From Firmicutes bacterium UBA911 (GTDB lineage: Bacteria > Bacillota > Desulfotomaculia > Desulfotomaculales > Desulforudaceae), in contig DBEH01000049.1 in NCBI GenBank assembly GCA_002294005.1, positions 2,827 to 38,561 of the forward strand: a stretch of DNA of 35,735 nucleotides, given 5' to 3'. The notes beneath the pieces were generated by a model. The model saw nothing but the letters and a program-made list of their open reading frames with translations, did not search any database and was not told where the DNA came from. The stretch's first letter is position 1; every line of letters begins with the position of its first letter. This document shows, piece by piece, positions 23,753 through 30,009 of this stretch. A program made the translations under genes and the position numbers.

Positions 23753-24727
23753 GTGCGGGATAACTTTGAGCGGCAGATTACCTACTTGCGGGTGTCCTTG
23801 ACCGAGAAGTGCAATTTGAACTGCTTCTACTGCCGCTCGGGTGAGCATACAGGGCCTGCAGCGGACGGTCTGCCGCTGGATGGCCTGGTGCGGGTGATCC
23901 GTGCCGGGGCTCGGGCGGGCATCAGGAAAATCCGCCTTACCGGAGGCGAGCCCCTGGTCCGCCCGGACGTGGTTCCCGTGGTGGCGGCGCTCAACGAAAT
24001 CCAGCAAATCGACGACATCGCCCTGACCACCAACGGCTCGCTGCTTGCGCCCCGGGCGCAGGCCCTGAAGGCGGCGGGGCTGAAGCGGGTGAATATCAGC
24101 CTGGACACCCTGCGGCCGGACCGGTTCCGCACCATAACCAAAAACGGCGAACTCGCCCCGGTGATGGACGGGTTGGAAGCCGCCCTCGCCCACGGCTTGC
24201 ATCCGGTGAAGCTCAACATGGTGGTAATGCGGGGCGTCAACGACGACGAGGTCGAGGATTTCGTGCGCCTGACGCAAGACCGTCCCCTGCACGTCCGGTT
24301 TATCGAACTCATGCCTATTGGGGCAAGCAGCAGTTGGGCGTCCGACTATCATGTTCCGGCCGGCGAAATCCGGCGCAAGATCGACGAGCGCTACGGCCCG
24401 CTGCAGACGGTACGGCCGGGCGGCGGTGACGGCCCGGCCCGTTGCTGGAAGATCCCGGGCTTTGAAGGCACCATCGGTTTGATTGCGCCCTCGAGCGGGT
24501 ACTTTTGTCCGTCCTGCAACCGGCTGCGGCTGACCGCCGCCGGTACCCTGCGGCCGTGCCTCTGCCAGGGGGATGAGATCGACCTGGTGGAACCCCTGGC
24601 GCGGGGGGCAAGTGACGAGGAGTTGGCCGCCCTGGTTGTCCAGGCGGTGCTCCGCAAACCGCAAGGCCATCCCGAGACCGAGATCCGCCCCGTGTGCGAC
24701 CGGCTGATGTCCCAGATTGGCGGCTGA
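23753..24727 (+). CDS. moaA: GTP 3',8-cyclase MoaA
   Basis: MoaA is the radical-SAM enzyme that opens molybdenum cofactor synthesis by turning GTP into 3',8-cyclo-dihydro-GTP. It has 324 residues. The SAM-binding cluster is Cys20, Cys24, Cys27 (CNLNCFYC). The second, GTP-binding cluster is in CPSCNRLRLTAAGTLRPCLC. The protein ends in Gly-Gly, which activates the enzyme. GTG 23753 fits the family start (RDNFERQITYLRVSLTEKC) and has CGGGGAG 9 bases upstream; the frame stays open further up only because it reads the repeat. The other moa, moe and mob genes are not in this window. Confidence 0.96.
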   Translation: MRDNFERQITYLRVSLTEKCNLNCFYCRSGEHTGPAADGLPLDGLVRVIRAGARAGIRKIRLTGGEPLVRPDVVPVVAALNEIQQIDDIALTTNGSLLAPRAQALKAAGLKRVNISLDTLRPDRFRTITKNGELAPVMDGLEAALAHGLHPVKLNMVVMRGVNDDEVEDFVRLTQDRPLHVRFIELMPIGASSSWASDYHVPAGEIRRKIDERYGPLQTVRPGGGDGPARCWKIPGFEGTIGLIAPSSGYFCPSCNRLRLTAAGTLRPCLCQGDEIDLVEPLARGASDEELAALVVQAVLRKPQGHPETEIRPVCDRLMSQIGG

Positions 24728-24743
24728 CCGCCCCCGGCAAAAG

Positions 24744-24772
24744 GGCAAAAAGGTGTCAGACACCTTTTTGCC
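24744..24772 (+). terminator. Perfect 29-bp palindrome, probable moaA terminator
   Basis: A 14-base arm starting GGCAAAAAGG (24744-24757) and its exact inverted copy (24759-24772) flank a single A. The CTTTTTGCC arm gives a T-run. The centre GGTGTCAGACACC resembles RAYT-associated REP palindromes known from other bacteria. It is the third member of the AAAAGG...CCTTTT family here. Confidence 0.8.
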
Positions 24773-24799
24773 GGACGGCTGCTCCGGGTGGGCCGGGCA

Positions 24800-24822
24800 A
24801 AAAAGGGGCCCGACCCCTTTTT
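24800..24822 (+). repeat. Fourth AAAAGGGG/CCCCTTTT palindrome
   Basis: AAAAAGGGG (24800-24808) and CCCCTTTTT (24814-24822) flank CCCGA. It is only 28 bases after the previous palindrome and 19 bases before the ribD promoter, giving a double stop between moaA and the riboflavin genes. Confidence 0.75.
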
Positions 24823-24840
24823 GGTACCGGCGGCCCTTGC

Positions 24841-24870
24841 TTGACAGCGTATTTTTGAAAAACCTATAAT
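24841..24870 (+). promoter_or_regulatory. Consensus sigma-A promoter of the rib operon
   Basis: TTGACA (24841-24846) and TATAAT (24865-24870) are both perfect, with an 18-base spacer. The leader to ribD is about 100 bases. I looked for an FMN riboswitch (RFN element) in it and found none. Confidence 0.85.
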
Positions 24871-24977
24871 GAAACGGGAAACGGCGGCGCAAGCGCGCGC
24901 TGGCCGTGTCGTACAAGCACCTGATCCGGAGTCGGCCCTACGTCGGCTTTTTCAATGTTTTGGCAGGAGGGGGCCGC

Positions 24978-26099
24978 ATGGACCAAGAATACATGCGGGT
25001 GGCTCTGGACCTGGCGGCACGAGCCCGGGGCCGCACCAGCCCCAATCCTATGGTCGGCGCGGTGGTGGTCCGGGACGGGGAGATTGTGGGTTGCGGGTAT
25101 CACGCCCGGGCCGGTTTGCCCCACGCCGAGATTGTGGCGCTTGCCCAAGCCGGCGAGACGGCGCGCGGGTCCACCCTTTATGTCTCATTAGAGCCGTGCT
25201 GCCATTTCGGCCGGACCGGCCCCTGCACCGGGGCGGTGATCGCCGCCGGTGTGCGGCGCGTGGTCACGGCGATGCGGGACCCCAACCCAAAGGTTGCCGG
25301 CCAGGGCATCGCGCGGCTGCGCGAAGCGGGCCTTGAGGTCACCGAGGACGTCCTCCGCGAAGAGGCGGCCCGGTTAAACGAGGTCTTCATCAAGTACATC
25401 ACCACCGGCCGGCCGTTTGTGGCCTTGAAGGCGGCCGTGAGCCTGGACGGCAAGATCGCCACCCGCACCGGCGATTCGCGGTGGATTACCGGCGGACCGG
25501 CCCGGGAATACGCCCACCGGCTACGGGATACGTACGACGCGCTGCTGGTGGGGCGGGGAACGGTGGTTAAAGACGATCCGTCTCTGACCACGCGGCTTCC
25601 CGAAGGGGGCCGGGATCCGGCAAGAGTGGTGCTAGACAGCCTGGCCCGTATTCCGGAATCGTCCCGGATGCTGTCGGGAGAATCGGCCGCCCCGGTGATC
25701 GTGGCGGTGACCGGACAGGCCCCGCGGACCCGGGTGACCGCTCTGGAGAGCCGTGGCGTCCAGGTGGTGCGTTGCGGTCCGGGACCGGTGGTCGACCTGG
25801 AGGTGTTGCTCCGGGAACTGGCCGCGCGGGAGATCACCAGTGTGCTGGTGGAAGGCGGGGCGACGGTGCACGCCTCGTTTTTGGAGGCCCGGTTCGTCGA
25901 TAAACTGCACTGGTTCGTGGCTCCCAAGATCGTGGGCGGGGTGGAAGCCCCGGGGGCGGTGGCCGGACAGGGTGCGAGGCGCATGTCGGAGGCGGTCGGC
26001 CTGGAACGGGTGCGCCGGCTCGAACTGGGTGATGATTCCTGTATCGAGGGTTATCCGGTGTGGGGGAGGGCGGGAACGGATGTTCACCGGAATCATTGA
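24978..26099 (+). CDS. ribD: Bifunctional riboflavin deaminase/reductase RibD
   Basis: RibD carries out the second and third steps of riboflavin synthesis: deamination of the pyrimidine from GTP, then reduction of the ribose side chain with NADPH. It has 373 residues. The N-terminal deaminase (about 1-145) has the zinc site HAE and the cysteines of EPCCHFGRTGPC. The reductase domain follows from about 150 with LKAAVSLDGKIATRTGDS and VLVEGGATVHASFL. ATG 24978 has CAGGAGGGGG upstream; the longer in-frame start lacks such a site. The end overlaps ribE by 20 bases. Confidence 0.96.
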   Translation: MDQEYMRVALDLAARARGRTSPNPMVGAVVVRDGEIVGCGYHARAGLPHAEIVALAQAGETARGSTLYVSLEPCCHFGRTGPCTGAVIAAGVRRVVTAMRDPNPKVAGQGIARLREAGLEVTEDVLREEAARLNEVFIKYITTGRPFVALKAAVSLDGKIATRTGDSRWITGGPAREYAHRLRDTYDALLVGRGTVVKDDPSLTTRLPEGGRDPARVVLDSLARIPESSRMLSGESAAPVIVAVTGQAPRTRVTALESRGVQVVRCGPGPVVDLEVLLRELAAREITSVLVEGGATVHASFLEARFVDKLHWFVAPKIVGGVEAPGAVAGQGARRMSEAVGLERVRRLELGDDSCIEGYPVWGRAGTDVHRNH

Positions 26100-26727
26100 G
26101 GAACTGGGCACCCTGCGGCGGGCCGAACGCGGCCCGGTTTCCGCCCGCCTGCATATCGAAGCGCGCGCGGTGCTTGAGGAGGCGCGTCTCGGTGAGAGCA
26201 TCGCGGTGAACGGAGTGTGCCTGACCGTGGCCGATTTCGGCCCCAGATGGTTTACCGCCGACGTAATGGCCGAGACGCTGAAGCGGACCAACCTGGGGGA
26301 GGTCCGCCCTGGGGAACGGGTCAATCTGGAGCGCGCCACGCGGCTTGGGGAGCGCATGGGCGGGCACTTGGTCAGCGGCCACGTCGACGGGGTGGGTACG
26401 GTCGCCGGGTGCGAACCGGAGGGAGTCGCCCTGGTGTTCCGGATCCAGGCTCCCGGGACGGTAATGCGCTACGTCATTAAAAAGGGCTCGGTGGCCGTGG
26501 ACGGAATCAGCCTGACGGTGGTCGACCACGACCGGGAGGCCTTCCGGGTGTCGATCATCCCGCATACGGCCAAGATGACCACCCTGGGGTTCAAGAGGGT
26601 GGGGGCGCGGGTGAACCTGGAAGCGGACATGATCGCCAAATACGTGGAGAAAATGCTAGGCGGCCGCCGGGAGGAGCCGGACCGGAAACTGGACGGCGAT
26701 TTCCTGGCCCGCCACGGCTTTTTGTAG
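26080..26727 (+). CDS. ribE: Riboflavin synthase (alpha chain)
   Basis: This enzyme dismutates two 6,7-dimethyl-8-ribityllumazine molecules into riboflavin. It has 215 residues in two related beta-barrel (lumazine-binding) repeats. The first starts MFTGIIEELGTL and has VNGVCLTVADFG; the second, from about residue 98, has GHLVSGHVDGVG and GISLTVVDHD. ATG 26080 has GGGGGAGGG upstream within the end of ribD. The same frame stays open further upstream through ribD, but homology and ribosome site fix the start here. A 110-base gap with a hairpin element separates it from ribBA. Confidence 0.96.
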   Translation: MFTGIIEELGTLRRAERGPVSARLHIEARAVLEEARLGESIAVNGVCLTVADFGPRWFTADVMAETLKRTNLGEVRPGERVNLERATRLGERMGGHLVSGHVDGVGTVAGCEPEGVALVFRIQAPGTVMRYVIKKGSVAVDGISLTVVDHDREAFRVSIIPHTAKMTTLGFKRVGARVNLEADMIAKYVEKMLGGRREEPDRKLDGDFLARHGFL

Positions 26728-26750
26728 CTGGATGCCGTTGAGAAATTGAG

Positions 26751-26813
26751 CTTGGCTGGAGATAATGCCCCTGCGCAGCACACAGTCTTATTGTTGGTTT
26801 GAATCCAGCCAAG
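26751..26813 (+). repeat. Hairpin element before ribBA with a MITE-end-like core
   Basis: CTTGGCTGG (26751-26759) and CCAGCCAAG (26805-26813) form a 9-bp inverted repeat. Inside, GATAATGCCCC followed by TGCGCAGCACAC closely resembles the inner end of the terminal repeat at 18193-18221. It may be a decayed relative of that element or a leader hairpin that controls ribBA; the ribosome site GGGGGAGG lies just outside it. Confidence 0.5.
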
Positions 26814-26837
26814 GTATATTGGGGGAGGAAGCGGACG

Positions 26838-28046
26838 GTGGAGTTCGGATTCAACACGATCGAGGAAGCCATTGAAGACTTCCGTCAGGGTAAGATGCTG
26901 GTGGTGGTGGACGACGAGGACCGGGAGAACGAAGGCGACTTGATAATGGCCGCGGAGAAAGTGACTCCGGAGGCCGTCAATTTTATGGTGACACATGCGC
27001 GCGGCCTGGTCTGCATGCCGATCACCGGTGAGTTGGCCCTGAAACTGGAGTTGACTCCCATGGTGGTCACCAATACCGATCCGCACGCCACCGCCTTCAC
27101 GGTATCGGTGGACGCGGTGGGGAGTACGACCGGGATTTCGGCTCACGAACGCGCCTTTACGGTGCAGAAAATCATCGATCCGGCAACCAGACCCGAAGAC
27201 CTGCGGCGGCCCGGCCACATTTTTCCGTTGCGCGCCAAGGATGGCGGGGTGCTTCGCCGGGCCGGACATACCGAATCGGCGGTGGACCTGGCCAAAATGG
27301 CCGGTCTTTATCCCGCCGGCGTGATCTGCGAGATTATGAAGGAAGACGGCGCCATGGCCCGGGTCCCGGAGCTGATGGGGTTCGTAAGGGAACACGGGCT
27401 GAAGATCGTGACCATAGCCGACCTGATCCGCTACCGGCGCCGCACCGAAAAGCTGGTGCGCTTGGTGGGCACCGCCAAGATGCCCTCCCGGTACGGGGAG
27501 TTCGTGGTGTACGCCTATGAGAGCCTGTTGGACGGCAAGGGGCACCTGGCGCTGGTGAAGGGCGACCTGAGTTCGGTCGAGGCACCCCTGGTGCGGGTCC
27601 ACTCCGAGTGCCTGACCGGGGACGTGTTCGGTTCCCTCCGGTGCGACTGCGGGAACCAGATCGGCCGGGCCCTGCGGCAGATCAAAGCGGAGGGGGTCGG
27701 GGTGCTGCTGTACATGCGGCAGGAGGGCCGGGGGATCGGCATCCTGAACAAGATCCGGGCCTACGAACTGCAGGACGAGGGCAAGGACACCGTGGAGGCG
27801 AACGAGGCCCTCGGTTTTCCGCCCGACCTGAGGGACTACGGCATCGGTGCCCAGATCCTTTCGGACCTGGGCTTGACCAAGCTGCGCATCATGACCAACA
27901 ACCCCCGGAAGATCGCCGGTCTGGAGGGTCACGGCCTGAAAGTGGTGGAGCGGGTGACGATCGAAGTGCCGCCGGGGCCGGAAAACGGGTTCTACCTGGC
28001 CACCAAAAAACGGAAAATGGGGCATCTTTTGACACTTGCGGACTAA
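26838..28046 (+). CDS. ribBA: Bifunctional DHBP synthase / GTP cyclohydrolase II
   Basis: The N-terminal half (about 1-200) makes 3,4-dihydroxy-2-butanone 4-phosphate from ribulose 5-phosphate, with DDEDRENEGDLI, THARGLVCMPI and VGSTTGISAHER. The C-terminal half (about 205-402) opens GTP as the first step of the pathway. Its zinc cysteines are in CLTGDVFGSLRCDCG; its GTP and catalytic residues are in RQEGRGIGILNKI and TNNPRKIAGLEGHG. Length is 402 residues. GTG 26838 has GGGGGAGG 9 bases upstream. Both activities appear intact. This fusion is typical of Firmicute rib operons. Confidence 0.97.
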   Translation: MEFGFNTIEEAIEDFRQGKMLVVVDDEDRENEGDLIMAAEKVTPEAVNFMVTHARGLVCMPITGELALKLELTPMVVTNTDPHATAFTVSVDAVGSTTGISAHERAFTVQKIIDPATRPEDLRRPGHIFPLRAKDGGVLRRAGHTESAVDLAKMAGLYPAGVICEIMKEDGAMARVPELMGFVREHGLKIVTIADLIRYRRRTEKLVRLVGTAKMPSRYGEFVVYAYESLLDGKGHLALVKGDLSSVEAPLVRVHSECLTGDVFGSLRCDCGNQIGRALRQIKAEGVGVLLYMRQEGRGIGILNKIRAYELQDEGKDTVEANEALGFPPDLRDYGIGAQILSDLGLTKLRIMTNNPRKIAGLEGHGLKVVERVTIEVPPGPENGFYLATKKRKMGHLLTLAD

Positions 28047-28065
28047 TTAAAGGAGCGTGGGCGAT

Positions 28066-28539
28066 TTGGCGAAGGTTTTTGAAGGGCACCTGATCGGTGA
28101 GGGTTTGCGGTTTGGAATCGTGGTGGGCCGGTTCAATGAATTCATCACCCATAAGCTGCTTTCAGCCGCTCAGGACGCCCTGGTCAGGCACGGCGTAGCG
28201 GAGAACGACATCGAAGTGGCCTGGGTGCCCGGCGCCTTCGAGATCCCTCTGGTGGCCCGCCGGATGTTGGCCAGAAACCGCTATGACGCGGTCCTCTGTC
28301 TGGGCACCGTAATCCGCGGGGGTACGCCCCACTTCGAATACGTTGCCGCTGAGGTGGCGAAGGGCGTCGCCAAAGTGGGGCTGGAGACCGGCACGCCGGT
28401 GATCTTCGGCGTAATTACGGCCGACACCATTGAGCAGGCGATCGAGCGGGCTGGCACCAAGGCCGGAAACAAGGGCTGGCAGGCGGCGGTCAGCGGCATC
28501 GAAATGGCCAACCTGGTCCGCAGCCTGGAGAGTTCATAG
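28066..28539 (+). CDS. ribH: 6,7-dimethyl-8-ribityllumazine synthase
   Basis: RibH condenses the DHBP and pyrimidine branches into lumazine, the substrate of RibE, usually as an icosahedral shell. It has 157 residues. GIVVGRFNEFIT, WVPGAFEIPLVA, GTVIRGGTPHFEYVA and GVITADTIEQAIERAG are typical. TTG 28066 is chosen over GTG 28057 because AAAGGAG ends at 28055, far too near the GTG, and the MAKVFEGHL start fits the family. It is the last gene of the operon. Confidence 0.96.
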   Translation: MAKVFEGHLIGEGLRFGIVVGRFNEFITHKLLSAAQDALVRHGVAENDIEVAWVPGAFEIPLVARRMLARNRYDAVLCLGTVIRGGTPHFEYVAAEVAKGVAKVGLETGTPVIFGVITADTIEQAIERAGTKAGNKGWQAAVSGIEMANLVRSLESS

Positions 28540-28633
28540 CCGGAACCCCCATGAACGAAAAAGGAGCAGTCCCGGTGTATCCCGGCATTCCCGGTTGCCC
28601 GGAGTTCATCCGGCATCATACGTGAGAAAACTG

Positions 28634-28667
28634 AAAACGGCTCAAGGCGAGCCGTTCTTGGTTTTTA
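28634..28667 (+). terminator. Bidirectional terminator between ribH and rpmB
   Basis: AACGGCTC (28636-28643) and GAGCCGTT (28649-28656) pair perfectly. The plus side is followed by CTTGGTTTTTAT and the minus side by TTTTCAGTTTTC, so it can serve both convergent genes. Confidence 0.75.
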
Positions 28668-28683
28668 TAATGATTTGTACTTG

Positions 28684-28875
28684 CTAGACGGCGCGAATCA
28701 CCCGGCCGCTGCGCAGGCAACGGGTGCAGACTCTGATCCTCTGAGGTTTGCCGTCTACCAGCGCCCTGACCCGCTGCAGGTTGGGTTCCCAGGTGCGCTT
28801 GGTGCGGATGTGCGAGTGGCTGAGTTTCATCCCCACAACCACGCCCTTACCGCAGACGTCACACTTCTTGGCCAC
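28684..28875 (-). CDS. rpmB: 50S ribosomal protein L28
   Basis: L28 is a small protein of the 50S subunit. The 63-residue protein has MAKKCDVCGKGVVVG, HSHIRTKRTWEPNLQ and RIRVCTRCLRSGRV. Both zinc CxxC pairs are present (CDVC and CTRC), so this is the zinc-binding form. The start is GTG with AAGGAGGTGGAG upstream on the minus strand. It is transcribed alone, away from the rib operon. Confidence 0.97.
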   Translation of the reverse strand: MAKKCDVCGKGVVVGMKLSHSHIRTKRTWEPNLQRVRALVDGKPQRIRVCTRCLRSGRVIRAV

Positions 28876-28906
28876 GACTCCACCTCCTTGTGCAAACCAC
28901 TACACC

Positions 28907-28935
28907 AGTCTACCAGAGCCCGGGTTCCGGCGCAA
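28907..28935 (-). promoter_or_regulatory. Probable rpmB promoter
   Basis: On the minus strand TTGCGC (28930-28935) and TAGACT (28907-28912) are separated by 17 bases, ending 32 bases before the GTG start. The -35 is weak. Confidence 0.45.
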
Positions 28936-28969
28936 GCGCTTATTTCAGGCTGTGCTAATTTCAGGCCGG

Positions 28970-30007
28970 TTATGGGCCGTTCGCGGGAATTCCGCCCCAT
29001 TGGGCCTGAAGCGGCGCTTCCCTTTCTTCGCTCCTTTCGGATGAGGACACATTCAGGTTGTACCATTTGCCGCACCGGGAACCCCACCTGCTGATCAGGT
29101 CGTCGCCGATGTAGAATTCGTTCACCTCACAGTTGTTCGGGCAGTCTGCGCAGGAAAAGGTGCGGGGCCGGCAAGTGAAGCCGGCGATTTGGGCCGCGCC
29201 GCGGAAGTTGGTGGCCGTGCGCCGCCGCTCGGCGTTACGCTTGGCCAGGATGGCGGCGCCAAAAGCACCCATCACCTGGAAGGTTTCGGGAACCACGATG
29301 TCCAAGCCGAGCCGCTTCTGGAAAGCGGCCCGGATGCCGGCGTTGGCGGCCACGCCACCCTGGAAAAGGACCACCGGTTCGATCTTGCGGCTGCGCGCTA
29401 CGTTGGCGAGGTAGTTTCCGACCAGAGCGATACAAAGCCCGGCGATAAGGTCTTCCTTCCTGTAACCCATTTGCTGCTTGTGAATGAGGTCGGACTCGGC
29501 GAAAACCCCGCACCGTCCCGCGATCTTGATCGGGCTTTCCGAACGGAGAGCGTAGTCGCCGAACTCTTCAATCGGGATGCCGAGACGAACCGCCTGATGA
29601 TCAAGAAAGGAACCGGTTCCAGCCGCGCAGACGGTATTCATGTTGAAGCCCACCGGAACTCCGTCCCGAAAAAAGATGATCTTTGAGTCCTGCCCGCCGA
29701 TGTCGATCACCGTGCGCACGTCGTTCCGGAAGTGGCGCGCCGCGACCGCGTGAGCGGTGATCTCGTTCTTGATGACGTCCGCACCCACCATTATCCCCGC
29801 CAAACGGCGCCCGCTGCCCGTGGTGCCCACCCCGGCGATGGGCGGCTCCCCGATGGTCTCGTGCAATTTCCGAAAGGAATTCTGGATGGCCTGGATTGGA
29901 CCGCCCTCAGTCCGCAAGTAGGACCGGAACAAAAGTCCGGCGTTCTCATCGATCACGGTCAGTTTTGTGGTGACGCTGCCTACGTCAATGCCAAGATAGT
30001 AACGCAA
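28970..30007 (-). CDS. Acyl-CoA dehydratase activase (BcrAD/HgdC family)
   Basis: These ASKHA-fold ATPases carry one [4Fe-4S] cluster between two subunits and use ATP to push a low-potential electron onto a partner iron-sulfur protein, as in 2-hydroxyglutaryl-CoA dehydratase. The 345-residue protein has the nucleotide motifs GIDVGSVTTK, GTTGSGR and IDIGGQDSK, and the cluster ligands Cys127 (NTVCAAGTG) and Cys166 (GRCGVFAESD). It differs from HgdC in a C-terminal extension with Cys279, Cys286, Cys289, Cys293 and Cys312, which could hold a second metal centre. The TTG start has GGAAGGAG upstream. It follows its partner by two bases. The substrate is unknown; no acyl-CoA metabolism gene is nearby. 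Confidence 0.88.
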   Translation of the reverse strand: MRYYLGIDVGSVTTKLTVIDENAGLLFRSYLRTEGGPIQAIQNSFRKLHETIGEPPIAGVGTTGSGRRLAGIMVGADVIKNEITAHAVAARHFRNDVRTVIDIGGQDSKIIFFRDGVPVGFNMNTVCAAGTGSFLDHQAVRLGIPIEEFGDYALRSESPIKIAGRCGVFAESDLIHKQQMGYRKEDLIAGLCIALVGNYLANVARSRKIEPVVLFQGGVAANAGIRAAFQKRLGLDIVVPETFQVMGAFGAAILAKRNAERRRTATNFRGAAQIAGFTCRPRTFSCADCPNNCEVNEFYIGDDLISRWGSRCGKWYNLNVSSSERSEEREAPLQAQWGGIPANGP

Positions 30008-30009
30008 AC

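Noticed and set aside
24871..24977. FMN riboswitch before ribD
   Set aside because: I looked for the conserved RFN helices and loop sequences and did not find them.
26469..28025. Long minus-strand open frame of 518 codons opposite ribE-ribBA
   Set aside because: It is a mirror of conserved coding DNA with high GC third positions; the translation is rich in His, Pro, Gln and Arg, has no family pattern and no ribosome site.
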